A stretch of DNA of 64,000 nucleotides from assembly GCA_003254905.1 (NCBI GenBank), contig QANU01064947.1:1-64000 (forward strand), given 5' to 3'. Every line of letters begins with the position of its first letter. Positions within the stretch are counted from its first letter, which is position 1. The notes beneath the pieces were generated by a model. The model was not told the DNA's origin and did not search any database. It saw nothing but the letters and a program-made list of their open reading frames with translations. The DNA comes from Nissolia schottii. Its lineage: Eukaryota; Streptophyta; Magnoliopsida; Fabales; Fabaceae. Shown here piece after piece: positions 1 to 12,436 of this stretch. The position numbers were made by a program, and so were the translations under genes.

Positions 1-624
1 TTTGGAAGCTTAAATTAGGGGATATTTTTGACTAAATTCTCCTCAAAAAAACGTGCAGCCCTTATTCTTGTAGCTGCTGAAATTTCATTTTATTCCGGTT
101 CCGTTTCGCTCGTGTTTTATCGTTCGCAGTGTCGGTGCGTCGCACACAGTCGTCTGAAAAATATTCCGTTTGTATCGTCGCGATCCTCTAATTCCCACCT
201 ACCTAAGGGTATTAATGTTTAAAGGTGTTTGTGAATTTCTCTCCGGGAGATTATTTTCACGGACACTGTTTTGCGTGCCAAATTTCATCAGCGAACAACG
301 GTTGTTCGGTTGTCCGCCGAACTTTCTACCGTGACACGTCCTATTTCCTAGGGATATTTTACCTAATAATTTCCCTTATTAATTCTCTAATCATGATTAG
401 GAAATTAATTAAATATTTATGTTTACGGTTATTTCCCGATTGGTCTGGAAATCGGTTTAAGGCTCTGAGAAATTCGCCGGTCACGAAACCTCAACTTTGA
501 CTGCTATTTTTATGGGTTAAAGATGATTCTTATGAATTAAAGGTAATAATTTAATTTTCTTACCTCCCTAATTAACCTATAATTATTTATTACGCTAATT
601 ATCCGTACAGTGAAAAAGCGGGAT
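1..624 (-). mobile_element. Ty3/gypsy-like LTR remnant, cut by window edge
   Basis: Read on the minus strand, this stretch starts at 624 with TGTAACATCCCGC, the usual opening of many plant Ty3/gypsy LTRs. Its sequence around 'gaaaaatattccg' and 'gatcctctaattccc' resembles the LTR-like stretch ending at 23261. No coding domain is visible and the other end lies outside the window, so it could be a solo LTR or one end of an old element. Family assignment is inferred from terminal motif and resemblance only. Confidence 0.45.
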
Positions 625-2040
625 GTTACACTCCCTCCCCCTCCGCGTGCTCCCCCACTCTGCGCCTGATGGGACTCGTCGCAGAGGGCCTGAAATCGGC
701 CAAGCAAACCCCGATTTAGGGGCCCCTGCCACCGCTCTGCTGCTGTCCTGAAATCGGCCCATCCCTGGCCTATTTCCCCCCTTTATTTTTTTTTTCCTTT
801 TTTCCCCGGTTCTAAAATCGGGCCCCCGATTACCGATTTCATCTACCACTCCCATACATCCGTAAATTTTTTCTTCCCCCCACATATCCGGAATTGTACT
901 ATGTAAAAACCATGTTTATGTATTTACCCCTTAAGTTAACGACCAAATTGATCAGGATAATATTACAATAAAAATATTCAGCAAAACTACATTTTTACCC
1001 TCTCTTTGTTTTTTCCCCCAACTGTCACTCCTTTCTCTCCTCTTTCTTCTCTCTCTCACACCTCTTTGCTGCTAGAGCAACTCTCCTTCGCCACCTCTTT
1101 CCTCCGGCGTCGGCGACCTCTCTGCTGCTCAGCCACCGCTCAACAAGGTTTGCCACCAATACCTCATCCGCGTTGGCCACCACTGAAAATTAGCCACAGT
1201 CCCACTGCCCTCTGCTCCCCCAACCCCGCTCTTGCCCCTTTCCAAGCTTCCATTGCGATTTAAGCAGCGTGGTCTTGGGGCAACCATCACCGTCCCGATG
1301 GTCAAGGTCGACCGACGAATCCGTTGATGTTTTGTTCAGATCATTGATCGTGCTCTAATATCTAATGAGTTTTTTAAAAAAATCTGTTCTGGTTTTTTCT
1401 CCAGATCTATTATGGTTTTTTTTTATTTATTAAATATGGTTCCCGATTGCATTTTCCAAACCCTGGTGATGTTGTGTTTGTAGAGGTCGAGGACGCGAAG
1501 GCTCTTCGTCATCGACGCTCCGATCGTCTTCTCCGTCGATGCTCCGATCATCTTCTCCGTCGAGCTCCCTAAAAATATTCATTTTTTTTTTATTGAAATA
1601 ATCACTTTTTTGTTTGTTAAGCTCAAAAAAAAAAATTTGTGTAAATTTTTAATTTTTATGGGTTAGATGTGGTTGTAGTTGTGATTGCTATGGTTGTATT
1701 TTTTTCTCCTGATTTTTCTTATGGATTTTTCTGATAATTGTCATCAAGATCCTATGGTGGTGGGGGTAGGGCAACACTTGTGGCGGTGGTGTGGAGAAAT
1801 CGGCGACGGTGTAGGTGAAGGCAGAAAATAAAGGGGTGATGGACAAAGGTTCAAGAATAGTGGCATGGATAAGAAAATTAAAACATGGTATGGGGTAAAT
1901 TAGTGAATTAAGTATAAATATTATTAAAGTATAATTTTAATTTATTTTGCAATTAATTTTTTGGATACAATCTCAACCTTTTATGTCTTTTTGGATGTCT
2001 GAGATTTAGGGACTAAGTTGGTCATTACCTCAGCTTGGTC
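625..2040. other. intergenic, no gene recognised; short 24-bp tandem repeat
   Basis: No convincing coding exon. 640-850 is GC-richer and repeats the motif GAAATCGGCC / CCGATTT several times. 1000-1260 is CT-rich, like a leader, but its 85-codon frame has no recognisable domain. 1512-1568 is 2.4 copies of a 24-bp unit (units start at 1512, 1536 and 1560). The stretch may belong to an unrecognised transposon. Confidence 0.5.
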
Positions 2041-3168
2041 CAAATAAGTTAGGGCCATTAAGAGCTATGTTCGCATTTTAAAGGATCGTTGTCCTACTTT
2101 TCTATACCACCATCTAATCCAATTTTCCCATTTGCAGAATTTTAAAGTGGTGACGAATTGACAAAGAGAGTCATGCATATTAATTTATATGACAAAATTT
2201 GATTGAAAAAGAGATAAAAGGCACCAACATTGACACAAACATGGGGGCACATAAGACACGCAATATGGAGACACCAATTTTAAAATTTTACAGGACATTG
2301 ACATGACATGTATAAAACTAAATATTTATAATAATATCCTAATATTTTCGTTGATATCAAATTACTAATTTTTAATACGGTCCAAACCTCTTTCAAAATA
2401 TATGGAACATTCGAGATATTTTTATGTATCAATACTTGTTAATTTTCTAAGGGTCCATATTATTATAAATTATTTAATATTTAAAATATTTTTTACTCGA
2501 ACACGACAAAGACACGACTAAAAAAACTTTCGGATATAGCTCGGACACGGCTAATTATAAATTTTTTATTTAGACATTTTCAGACATCTACAATACGTGT
2601 TTCGAATTAGTGTCTCTGTGTATTAGTATTTGTAATGTGTCAAACATGAGGAGACGATAATCTCACAATGTGTCTGTGCTTCTTAAAATAAGAGTTTATT
2701 AAACTCTCAAAAGATAAAGAAAAAAGGAAAAGACCATAGTTGTGCTTGATTTTACTGACAAAAACCACTCCGGAATAGACCAAAACCACATTGGATTTTG
2801 TGTTTAAAAGGAAACGCCTTTGGTCTAGAGAGTAGAAAAGAACTTTGGGCTTGAACATACATTGCATATGGGAGAAAAACCAACTATACCTCACGTTTTT
2901 GTGGAGCTTTCAAAAGTATCAGTAGGCTATTTGCACCTTTCCGGATCTAAGGCCCAAAGAAATTAGAAAGGTTTATGGATAAAAGAACAAAGAAGGATTG
3001 CACCCAAACAAAAAATAAAAGAAAACAGCAGGAAGGACCAAAAAGATGAAACCCTGTTGGATGGGTTACTTTTTAGATTTTGGAAAATGCTTCATGGCTC
3101 AATAATCAATACACATCATTATTCATGTCAATACAAGGTTATGAGCTATGACATAGACCAATACATGT

Positions 3169-3202
<34 letters not shown>

Positions 3203-3403
3203 TTGCATGGTTCGCATATATTCTTTCTTTTTGTTAATCAAAAAACTATATTCTTTCTTTCCAAGAGATTTACTAAATTTTATGCATTCTTATTTAGTCT
3301 ACATTTTAAAAAAAAAACTATCTATATTTAGTTACGTTTTCTTCTAAATTTACGATAAATAAAGTGAAAATTTGTTATAATACAAGCACAACTAGTGCAG
3401 TGC
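2041..3403. other. intergenic, no gene seen; (TA)n at 3172-3199
   Basis: AT-rich sequence without a supported gene. 2500-2640 has the wording 'gacacgacta' and 'acgtgtttcg', which looks like a dispersed plant repeat, but I cannot place it. A TA microsatellite of about 28 bp ends at 3199. Confidence 0.4.
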
Positions 3404-4306
3404 CTACTACAAAATGCGATGCACCGACAAATCTTTTCGACTAATAGATGTTCGTTGGTAGTATTAATGGATTTTCGATGAAAAATTTGTCAAAAATGTC
3501 GAAATGAATTTGACACAAAAAATACCCAATAAAAAAGCGATGAATCTAGAACCGTTGGTAATATCTAGAAACATTTGGCGTGAAAGGTTTATTGATGGAT
3601 TTTAATTGACTTTTATAATTATTTTCTAGTTTTATTAATACCAACGAATATATTTATTAATACCGACGAATATATTTATACTTTCTTTGTGTGTGTGTGT
3701 GTATGGTCTTTTGTTCTTGGCAAACCTTCAAAACAAAAATGATACAGTAAGCTCCTGACGGAGACAATTCTAAAGCCATCAAATTTGATTCAAAATCTAT
3801 TATTAGAAGCAACAAACTCAACATTTCGAGGAAATTTCATACATGGACAGCAGTTTGGGACGAATTCATAGGTTCCCCATGTCCTACTAACCTACCATCA
3901 CGGGTCCAATATCATTAATCCATGTTTTACCAACCATGGAATCTATTTGGAATTTGGATTATCTCTACATACATCATGCATTATCACAAAATTAGTTAGA
4001 ATATATTTTTACTCTTTGTTGATGGATGAACTTATAGTCACTATTTCTTCATTTTTATCAAATAATTACCATTAAATCTAATTATATATGCTAATATTTG
4101 GACTATTTTTTTTGGATGTATATAACATAACTTAATACATTATTTTTCTTATTTATAATTATAAAGGTGTGACTTGGTGGTAGCTCACCTCGTCCTTTAA
4201 TCATATTGGTGCAAGGTTAATCCTCACCGACTTGAGACATCAAAACAATGTATGAGCACTCAAGCTACTATGCTATCACGTGTTGTTGTGTCATAATATT
4301 GTAATA

Positions 4307-4321
4307 CATACATACATACAT

Positions 4322-4386
<65 letters not shown>
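4307..4386. repeat. compound microsatellite (CATA)n(CA)n(TA)n
   Basis: About 80 bp of uninterrupted CATA, then CA, then TA repeats, lying inside the candidate CACTA-type element. Confidence 0.95.
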
Positions 4387-4539
4387 AACAACTGCAATAA
4401 CCAAAACTTTATAGTGTAATAATAATGTGAAATTTATAATGCTCAATAATAATTAAATATTATGAATATTATGCCTATTTATATTTTTACAATATTAATA
4501 TTAATAATACTAGTATTAGAATATATAGTTGAAGTATTA

Positions 4540-4735
4540 ATAATTGTAATAGTTAGGATTAGCTAATGGTTTAGCTAACTAGTTAGTAGTTGTTAGTGGT
4601 TATGAGGAGCCTATATATAGGCTTGCTCTACTTGTAGTTACACAACTTTTCTCATTCTCTCAATTTCACTTTGCATATTCAGTTTCATTTTCTCTCTTTT
4701 CTCTCCTGGTACCATGGATTTCAACAACTAGAAAT
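4540..4735 (+). mobile_element. possible solo LTR or captured promoter segment
   Basis: A compact promoter-like block: repeated TTAGCTAA/GTTAGT words, a TATA-like CTATATATAG at 4611-4620, then a CT-rich leader (4645-4710). Small Copia LTRs often look like this. Termini and target duplication are not clear, so the call is weak. Confidence 0.3.
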
Positions 4736-5125
4736 GAAAATTATTATAACTTTTAATTGCATAAGTAATTATATACACAAAATTAATTATATGCTCAAAC
4801 GTGATTTTGTTTAAAATCATTCAAACAACATTCGTGCATCTTATCATATTGACTTTTGATACAAAAGTTTCTAAATATAAATTACGTTGATATCAACTCA
4901 CTTTTTATCAAAATTAATTTTGATAGAATCAAGTTGGTGCAAACATTATTAATTTGAAAACTCTAAATCCTAAACCCTAAGTACTTAGGGTCTGTTTAGG
5001 TAAATAACTTAATTTATAAGCCTCTATGTAGAAGGAGCTTTTAACAAAATGTTTAACTTAAAAAGTAACTTATGAAAACTTTCTTTTATACTTAGAGATA
5101 CATTCACATAAGTGCTTATTTTAAT

Positions 5126-5156
<31 letters not shown>

Positions 5157-5650
5157 AATTGAATTAAAATGTTTAACTTATTATTTTTAATTTTAAAAGT
5201 AATATTAAATTAAAATATAGTTAAATATCCATTAACTATTTTTAACTTATTTTTTAGAAAAGAAGTTTAGAAACCTAAACAAAATAAAAAGTTATTTTTC
5301 TTCAAGTATAATTTATCTATTAATTAAATAATTTTTTCATTTAATAAATTATCGACAGATATATTAGTTAATAATGTACTTTTTTTTCAATTTAATAAAT
5401 TACCGGCAAATATATCTATCAGTAATGTCCTATCTATTTTTTTTATCAAAAAATTAATAAATATCTGCCGGTAATTAATTGCCGCCACTTGGAGCCACAA
5501 ACTATGTTATTCGTTGGTAACTCTAGCATGCTCCGTGGCCAGAGTTGAAAAAAAACCATTACGCGAAATTTGGACACAAAATCTGTCGCTAAATTTGTTA
5601 AAAATATCTGTTGGTAACATTCATCAACATTTAACATATTTTTAGTAGTG

Positions 5651-6394
5651 AAAATCCTTCAAAACCCCCATTTCATAGTTCCCCTAATTGAGGGATTTTT
5701 TAATAAATTTTAATATATTTCACTTTCGTATCCCAATTAAAATGTTAAAATAGCATTTTTGTAAATGTATTAATTATATTTAATTATTTTCAAAGTGATT
5801 CAATTATAAAAATACATTATAAATCCTCAGTTTTCTTCCACTCGTCTATTTTACACTCACGAAAAAGGTTGACGGAAACTCTCTAAACCCCTACCTTTGC
5901 TTCCCTCTCTTTTCCTTTGATGACTTCCCTTTCCTTTCCTTCATAACTCGTAAAAATATCCTAAGTGGAGATGTGTCCAAAATAGCTGGTTTTCAATTCT
6001 TTGAGGCAATGGTAGGTGGTGGCTAATATGGCCCTCTTTATCTTTTGAATCACATGGTGCAGAGTACCTCTACCAATAAAAGAAATGTTTTATTATTATT
6101 ATTATTATAAAAAAATATTTTTCTTTTTTTAATATTGATACCATTTACCCTCCTATTGCCATCACCACCACTACAATCATTTTTTCCAATCTTCTTATTT
6201 CTCTCATTAGATCCTGATCTTCACCATCACTGTGCCCCAACCCAGATTTAGCTGTCATCTCATCACCACTCCACATCTATTTTCTTTGAGAATTTAAATC
6301 AAGAAAGTAGCATAAAAATAAAAATTCAACCCAAATGAACACTAATTGCAAGCTTCATGATAATTGGTCTTAGCTAATGTTTCAAGCGAAATAA
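5651..6394. other. intergenic, nothing recognised
   Basis: No gene, RNA or bounded repeat could be supported here. It contains a short (ATT)n run near 6091-6107. Confidence 0.4.
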
Positions 6395-7510
6395 TTTCGG
6401 GGAACCTTCCGGCGCTTACACAAAAGAATGTTTAATGGGAACAAGTGATTGAGGCATTCTTAGGTGAAGAACAGGGGCGTGAATTGTAAATGTAAGAGAG
6501 AAGTGTAGGGCGAGAACAGGAAATGTAAATATATTCGAATAAAAGTCACCGGAGTGACTTTGATTACAAAGCTATCATTGTAGGAGTGAAGGACTGTGGT
6601 GCAAGTTACAGTGAAAAAAGGGGAGAAAAGAGTGTCAAGGTTGAAGAAAATGTTACGATTACGACTACTCCTAGGAAAGTAGGGAAATAAAATTAAAAAA
6701 AGTGGTGGCATATGCTGAGCTATTGTAGAACTGCTAACTGCCGGATGGGGGACTTACCTGAGTTGATAGGATTGTCAAGAAACCACCTCGAGTTTAGTCC
6801 AGGAGCCTTGTATTTATAGAGTTTCAGGGCTCTCCTCTTCTAATAACCATTCTTCCCGCAGCCGTCAAAGGTTACCACTTTCAATCATCGTGGTCCGCAC
6901 AATGCAGACCGGTTACGCTTGAATGTGTGACACGACATGCAGCGATTATCTTCATCGTGCCTCTTAGCAGTTGTGCCACCTTCTGAATGTGAGAAGTTAT
7001 TTTCCTCTAGTGGCCACGTCAGATTGGAGGTTATTGATCGTATTCAAATTTGTTAACCGTTCCCTCCATAGAACTGGCTTAATACCACGATTTTCTGCTA
7101 AGTCTCAAATTCTTTCGCGAGATTAACTCAATACGAGGCTACTACCATGAAGTGACCGTGACAATTCTTAGATGAATTACCATCTTTGCGACAGTTTTTA
7201 CCTTGGTCATTGAACTATCGTGTCGAAACTTAGTTAATTGGTGATACTCAAGTCACTAAGATTTTTATCATCCTTTGATTCTTAGTCGCGACGAGTGCTC
7301 CCTCGCAACCACTCTCTTAACTATTCTTTAGCAACTTCTGTCGCCGAATAGCAATTGTTGCGACCCATTCTCTAGCAGGCCTTGGTGATTATCTCTACTG
7401 CCCTTGCAGACTGCTCACCTTCGCCTCGCCAATGTTTCTGCCATCTGTGTCGCCAACACTTGTTTCGATTCGAACTCTTAGTCATAATTCGCTTCTCAAT
7501 ATGCTGCAAA
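6395..7510 (-). mobile_element. LTR-like segment of an old retroelement
   Basis: On the minus strand there is a good TATA box (TCTATAAATA, 6811-6820) followed within about 60 bp by a GTAAGT donor-like site, and farther on a GCGCCGG-type block near 6405-6415 that recalls a primer-binding region. This layout suits a long LTR plus leader. No coding domain is present. It could also be an isolated promoter fragment. Confidence 0.3.
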
Positions 7511-7947
7511 TTTTGGCGATCGACTTAACAACTAATTTAAAGAGAAAATAACAAAGCTCAGAAATCTACATGGAGAAAACCCTTCTAATAGTGAAATTAA
7601 GTGGCAAATGTCGAACTCAATCAGTCAAATAATTTTAATAGATGAAGTTAAATGCTCAAGAACATCAATACACAAACTAGCTTAAAAAGAAACATAATCA
7701 TTTCCATTACTAACAAATCTAGCAATACACTTCATGAGATGATAAAAAAACCGATGAAGAAAAACTACACCAAAAAACTCATTAAACATTTACTATCATT
7801 CCCAAATCTGTCCCAAAATAAGACTCTAAAATTAAACACTGAAATTAGGGATGGGAGCAGGGCATGCCTGCCTCGTTAGTTTTTGGCCTGTGTCTGGCAT
7901 ATTAATTGTTATAGGCTATTTTTTTAGTCTGGCCTAACCTGTTTCAG
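7511..7947. other. intergenic; fragment of a 'GGCCTG'-rich dispersed repeat
   Basis: No gene. 7846-7935 is rich in GGCCTG/CTGGCCTAACC words that recur at 18150-18300 and 19320-19410. This suggests an end fragment of one dispersed element family lying directly upstream of the SRP54 pseudogene. Confidence 0.35.
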
Positions 7948-9950
7948 GTGAATGTGCCTCTCTATGCAGCAGGCACTGATATTAGACCTTCTGAAATTGC
8001 TAAGCAAGGTTTAGAGGAGGCAGAAAAGAAGAACATTGATGTGGTTATTGTTGACACTGCCAGTAGGCTGCAGGTAATTCTTTGCAGATTGGAAATGTTA
8101 GAATAATTATTTATTGATTTCTCTTTGTAATTGGAAGGATTTTATTCTACTAATCACGGTTGTGTTTCTTATGATACAGATAGACAAAGCAATGATGGAT
8201 GAGTTAAAAGAAGTAAAACAGGCATTGAATCCAACATAAGTCTTGCTAGTTGTGCATACAATGACAGCATAAGAAGCAGCAGATATTCAGAAGTGAATTT
8301 TTTTCTCTTTCACGTAAAAAGAAAATATTTTTTTCAGTGAAGAATAAAATGAAAATGTATTATTCACATTTATGAATTGATTCTAAATTAATGGTTATCA
8401 TGGTCATTATTTTTTCTTTAGCTTTGGTATATATTTGTGCCAGATATAACTCATTATATTATGACAGTACAAAATTCTGATTGTGCTATTTTCCATGGAA
8501 AACATTGGTGACTACTTTCAATCTTGACACAGCTAGATGGTGATTCAAGAGGTGGAGCAGCTTTGTGTGTCAAAGAAGTTTTCCATCTTAAGTAATGTTT
8601 ACCATTCCATACAAACATTTTTAACGCTACAGAGTCTTGAAAGTTAGCCCAGTTAATTTATTCAATGTGATAAATTGATGAATGATAATCATTATCCATA
8701 CCATCCTTGCTTTTTCTTGTACTTGATGCATTGTGTCACCCTGTTTTTGTAAAATAGTTAAGTGCTATTGGAATCTTTGAATCATAAATAGTCTGTTTGA
8801 TTGCTTAATGCTAAATGGTTGTCATATGTTTATCTTCAAAATGGCAGAAAACTAATTTTATGATATATTGCAAGAGTTAATCTAGTCGGTCTTGGAATGT
8901 AATCCATATTTATGATATACTCCAATAAATGTATGTGCCTCGGAAAATGTTCCTTGCGAATTTTCTCGAAGAGATAAATTCAGTAATCCATATAGTGTTA
9001 TAATAAGAACTCATGGTTTGTTGGAGGATTTGCATTCGAAACATATGCTTCTATAAACTATGATACCAAACTGTATTTGGAGTCATGTTTTGAAATTCTA
9101 GACCTCATTTATTTGGTTCCTAGATTTCAAAATCAACATTGACTGATGCTGCCTTTAATATGTGAATGTATAGATTCTTACATGCCCTCAGGTCATGGGA
9201 GGTCTTTGCAATATTTAGTTAACTTTTTGAAGTGACAAGTTTTCCTGATGCTGTCTCTTTCTTATATTTTGTTTGATTGGTTAGTTCAATTATGGCAGGT
9301 ATCTGGGAAAGCCAATCAAGCTGGTAGGATGAGGGGAACGCATGGAGGATCTTGAGCCTTTCTACCCTGATCGAATGGCAGGACGCATATTAGGAATGGG
9401 AGATGTTCTTTCTTTTGTAGAGAAAGCACACAAAGTTGTAAGTATAAACTAGATTTCTAGATTTTTAATTATTGTCACAAAATAAAAACAAAATATTCAG
9501 TTACTAACCACATTCATATAGATGCAACAAGAAGATGCTGAAGAACTACAAAAGAAGATCATGAGTGCAAAGTTTGACTTTAATGATATTCTAAAGCAAG
9601 CCCTTACAGTTGCACGAATGAGTTTTGTGTCTCGTGTCATTGGAATGATTCTTGGTATGGGGAAGATATGAAATCCTGTACAAGAATTTTCCTAAATATT
9701 TATATTTATGACAGTTTCATTCTTGTGGTGTACCATATGAATTGGGAACGAAGGAGGTAGTTACCTGATGACAATATCCCAATTTAGGTTATGAACCTTA
9801 AAATTAAGCATTGCTAGCATTAGCTATCTGTTTTTGGTTTAGATTCGGGAGATATGGTAAAACTCATGTAATCTCATTTGAATGCGAATAGGTTACTCTT
9901 GCTCAAATTTGAGAGGTAGAGAAGAACTTGAAGGGAATGGAAGCAATGAC
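7948..9950 (+). pseudogene. cpSRP54: broken, intron-containing copy of chloroplast SRP54 (middle part)
   Basis: Exon-like blocks encode parts of the chloroplast signal recognition particle GTPase: 7948-8073 ([20 protein letters not shown], then [10 protein letters not shown]), 8180-8296 (IDKAMMDELKEVKQALNP), 8533-8580 (LDGDSRGGAALCVKEV), 9299-9437 ([20 protein letters not shown]), 9522-9665 and about 9892-9950. The order follows the GTPase domain and the start of the M domain. Introns remain, so this is a duplicated genomic segment, not a retrocopy. The N-terminal exons and C-terminal M domain are absent. The G4-type DTAGRLQ motif reads DTASRLQ. In-frame stops replace expected codons after ALNP, within the third block's neighbour, and after LVG. 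One extra base shifts frame near 9310, and the splice donor after 9665 is lost. It cannot give a working SRP54. Confidence 0.9.
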
Positions 9951-10046
9951 CTTCGATAATGTTTTGGCTCTTTTTAAATGTAAATAAAGTTATAAAGACA
10001 AGTATACGCACTAATGCCAATTTTTTTTTAAAAAATAAATTTTATA

Positions 10047-10404
10047 CATAGTGGTGGTTATTAACCACTGTAAAAAAATACCAAATTTCCAAACAGTAAA
10101 AATTGCGGTGGTTAGAAAGCACTGCAATCTTTTTTTGAAAATTTTGAATGCTCAATTCTGTGATGGTTTAGGACTGCCGCTAAATAAAGTGATAATCGTA
10201 ATTTCACGCTTTGTGGCGGTTCATAGTCGCCGCCAAATTGCCAGTGCATTGTTATTCCAGCGGTTGCACGGAACTTTTGCCATATGTCTGCCGACGTGGA
10301 TTTAATGGCGGTTATAAAATCGCCACAACTTTCTTTTAGCGCCGGTTCAGAACCGCCGCTACTTGCTTTTTCAACCGCCTCTAAGTCGCTATTTTCTTGT
10401 AGTA
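10047..10404 (-). mobile_element. CACTA-like terminal fragment with GGCGGTT subterminal repeats
   Basis: The inverse strand starts at 10404 with TACTACAAGAAAATAGCGAC, one base from the CACTACAAGAAAA terminus common in plant CACTA transposons. Inside it are many copies of GGCGGTT / AACCGCC in both orientations, the clustered subterminal motif expected for transposase binding. No matching second end or transposase was found, so this is a truncated end. Confidence 0.6.
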
Positions 10405-11402
10405 TTATTTGAGAGTGTTTTTGTATCCATGCAAGGAAAGATAAAAAACAAAACTCTACCGTGACTAACATATATTACGTAATAGATGGAGTAATATTTA
10501 GGGTCATGAAAAACAGAAACTGAGGATTTAATAATTACAAGATCAATTATAGAACAAGAGATTTGATGCTATGTTTTTTTATGTTAAAATCCATAATTTG
10601 AAGTTTTGTTATCAAAAGAAAACAACAAATAGTTTTGACTTTATTATAATATCTCTAAAATTATTCAAATAAATCAACTTCGGTAAAAGTATTTAATCAC
10701 CTAAAGTGACCAATAATTATAACTGTAGTGATGATTATTTTAAAGCGAGTAACCTTTTAAACCCACGCAATTGTCCCAAATCATCTGTATATTGGGAGGA
10801 GACAATAGAATCCAGGGTTCTGTTGCAAAAGTATATGCACTTTACTTATTCATTATTTTGTTTACCACTTTCATAATTGAAGTATCAATGGAGGACAGTT
10901 AAAAAAAGGGTGATTTTCAAATTTTGAAATAACAAAAGGAACAAAAGAAAGAGTAACCATCATTGAACGTCCAACTCAACCAAAACTAGGTTTCTTTTTA
11001 TCATTATTTACCAAACGCCAATAAAAAAAACCAAAATCTCAATGAGAATCTTATGCCATGTATGCATTTTAAGTTCGATCATATCTGAAAAAGAAAAAGA
11101 ATGAAAAAAAAATGCAAGAACATCATCTCTTCGCCTAACCCCAATATACCAAAGACAAGGAAAAAAATGATTATCATATATTTTTTTAACAAAAAACACT
11201 TTGATGGAAATGTTGCTTTTAGCAGCTCAAACAAAGACACATAGGCAATTGCACATGACAAGGAGCACAATACATTAGACAGGTTTGCATTGGTCCCATT
11301 TGAGAATCAAAAAGCTATTCAGTGAGTTGTGTGTGCTTTTAATGGGAAAAATTCTTATATGTAGTCCCACTTAATATGCTCTAAATGATATTATCAACGA
11401 AA
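10405..11402. other. intergenic, nothing recognised
   Basis: AT-rich DNA with overlapping short frames on the minus strand around 11000-11270 that have no domain signature. No RNA gene or bounded repeat seen. Confidence 0.4.
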
Positions 11403-11697
11403 TTTTATTTAGGGTTATATTATTTTAATCCCTCATAAATTTTAAATTTTATGTTTTATCTTTCATAAATTTTTTATTTGAAAATTTTCCCTTATAAATT
11501 TTAGGAAAATTATTCTTGTACATATAGCTATTGCACACCTAGTCTATTTTTGCATGCTCAAATTTGGGTGGCGCGAAAACAATCTTCCCTACTCCCTCCC
11601 TCCTTTTCACAACTGAAATTGTTTCTTTCTTTTTTTTCTTTGACGTATTTTCTTTCATTTTTCTTTTAATTATATTTATTACGAACAATGCACAACA

Positions 11698-11849
11698 TTG
11701 AGAGTTGTGAAAAATCTAAGGGTTTGCGACGATTGTCATGCGTTGATAAAGCTCGTGGCAAAATTCACTAGCCGAAAAATCGTGGTTAGAGATCGCAATA
11801 GGTTTCACATTTTGAAAATGGGCATTGTTCTTGTAAGGATTATTGGTGA
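11698..11849 (+). pseudogene. 3' end fragment of a DYW-class PPR gene
   Basis: The first frame reads LRVVKNLRVCDDCHALIKL, then KIVVRDRNRFH, the conserved zinc-binding part of the DYW deaminase domain found at the C-terminus of organellar RNA-editing PPR proteins (CxxCH present). One base is missing near 11812. In the next frame the fragment ends ENGHCSCKDYW followed by TGA at 11847-11849, the normal DYW ending. Only about 50 of the several hundred residues of such a protein are left, with no PPR repeats upstream. It lies inside a TIR element and was probably carried here by it. Confidence 0.88.
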
Positions 11850-12040
11850 GGGATGATCTGTTTGAGTGTATATTCAGACACATAATTCTTGCTATCCTGG
11901 AACATGTCTTTCAATTGTGGACAAAGTTAGTGTAAAACCAAGAAGGAAATGTAACTAAAATCAAATCAACCAAACAATTAGAAGCATCTTTTCTAATTCC
12001 TTCGACTTGAAACTTCATCAGTTGCACCTTGTTTTGATCA

Positions 12041-12199
12041 TTTGGTGAAAACAGACACAACCTTACCAAAGTAAAAGACCTAACCTTTTTGTTGTTTGAG
12101 ACATAACTAGTTTAAATAAACAAACACAACCTTTTAATATACTTAGACACAACCTTTTCGTGAACTCAGACGTAACATTATTAAACAACATGCCCTAAC

Positions 12200-12242
<43 letters not shown>

Positions 12243-12436
12243 NACTCAGACCTAAACGTTCTTTACATATATAGAAACCCTTTGGTGAAAACAGACACAA
12301 CCTTACCAAAGTAAAAGACCTAACCTTTTTGTTATTTAAGACAGAACCAGTTTAAATAAACAGATACAACCTTTTCGTGAACTCAGACCTAACCTTATTA
12401 AACAATATGACATAACCGTTATATATGTATATATAC
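12041..12436. repeat. direct tandem duplication, 240-bp period
   Basis: The wording TTTGGTGAAAACAGACACAA recurs at 12041 and 12281, followed by closely similar sequence (acctaacctttttgtt, agtttaaataaaca, cgtgaactcagac). The first unit ends in a (TA)n tract at 12205-12242, then a single N at 12243. The second unit is partial. Confidence 0.9.

Larger units (their letters stand above)
3404..5650. mobile_element. possible non-autonomous CACTA-type element
   Basis: The right edge reads TTTTTAGTAGTG at 5639-5650, so its inverse begins CACTACTAAAAA, a CACTA-type terminus. The left edge has CTACTACAAAAT at 3404-3415, a related but imperfect match. Just inside each end are short degenerate repeats of the type ACCGACGAATAT or ACCAACAGATAT (3420-3680 and 5350-5630), the subterminal pattern of En/Spm elements. 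No transposase is visible. The imperfect left end and lack of a clear 3-bp duplication keep this tentative. Confidence 0.4.

Noticed and set aside
7652-7879. 75-codon frame upstream of the SRP54 copy
   Set aside because: Lysine/asparagine-rich AT-biased frame without family resemblance. Runs into a dispersed repeat.
12045-12436. Satellite DNA array
   Set aside because: Only two units with a 240-bp period; a simple local duplication, not an array.
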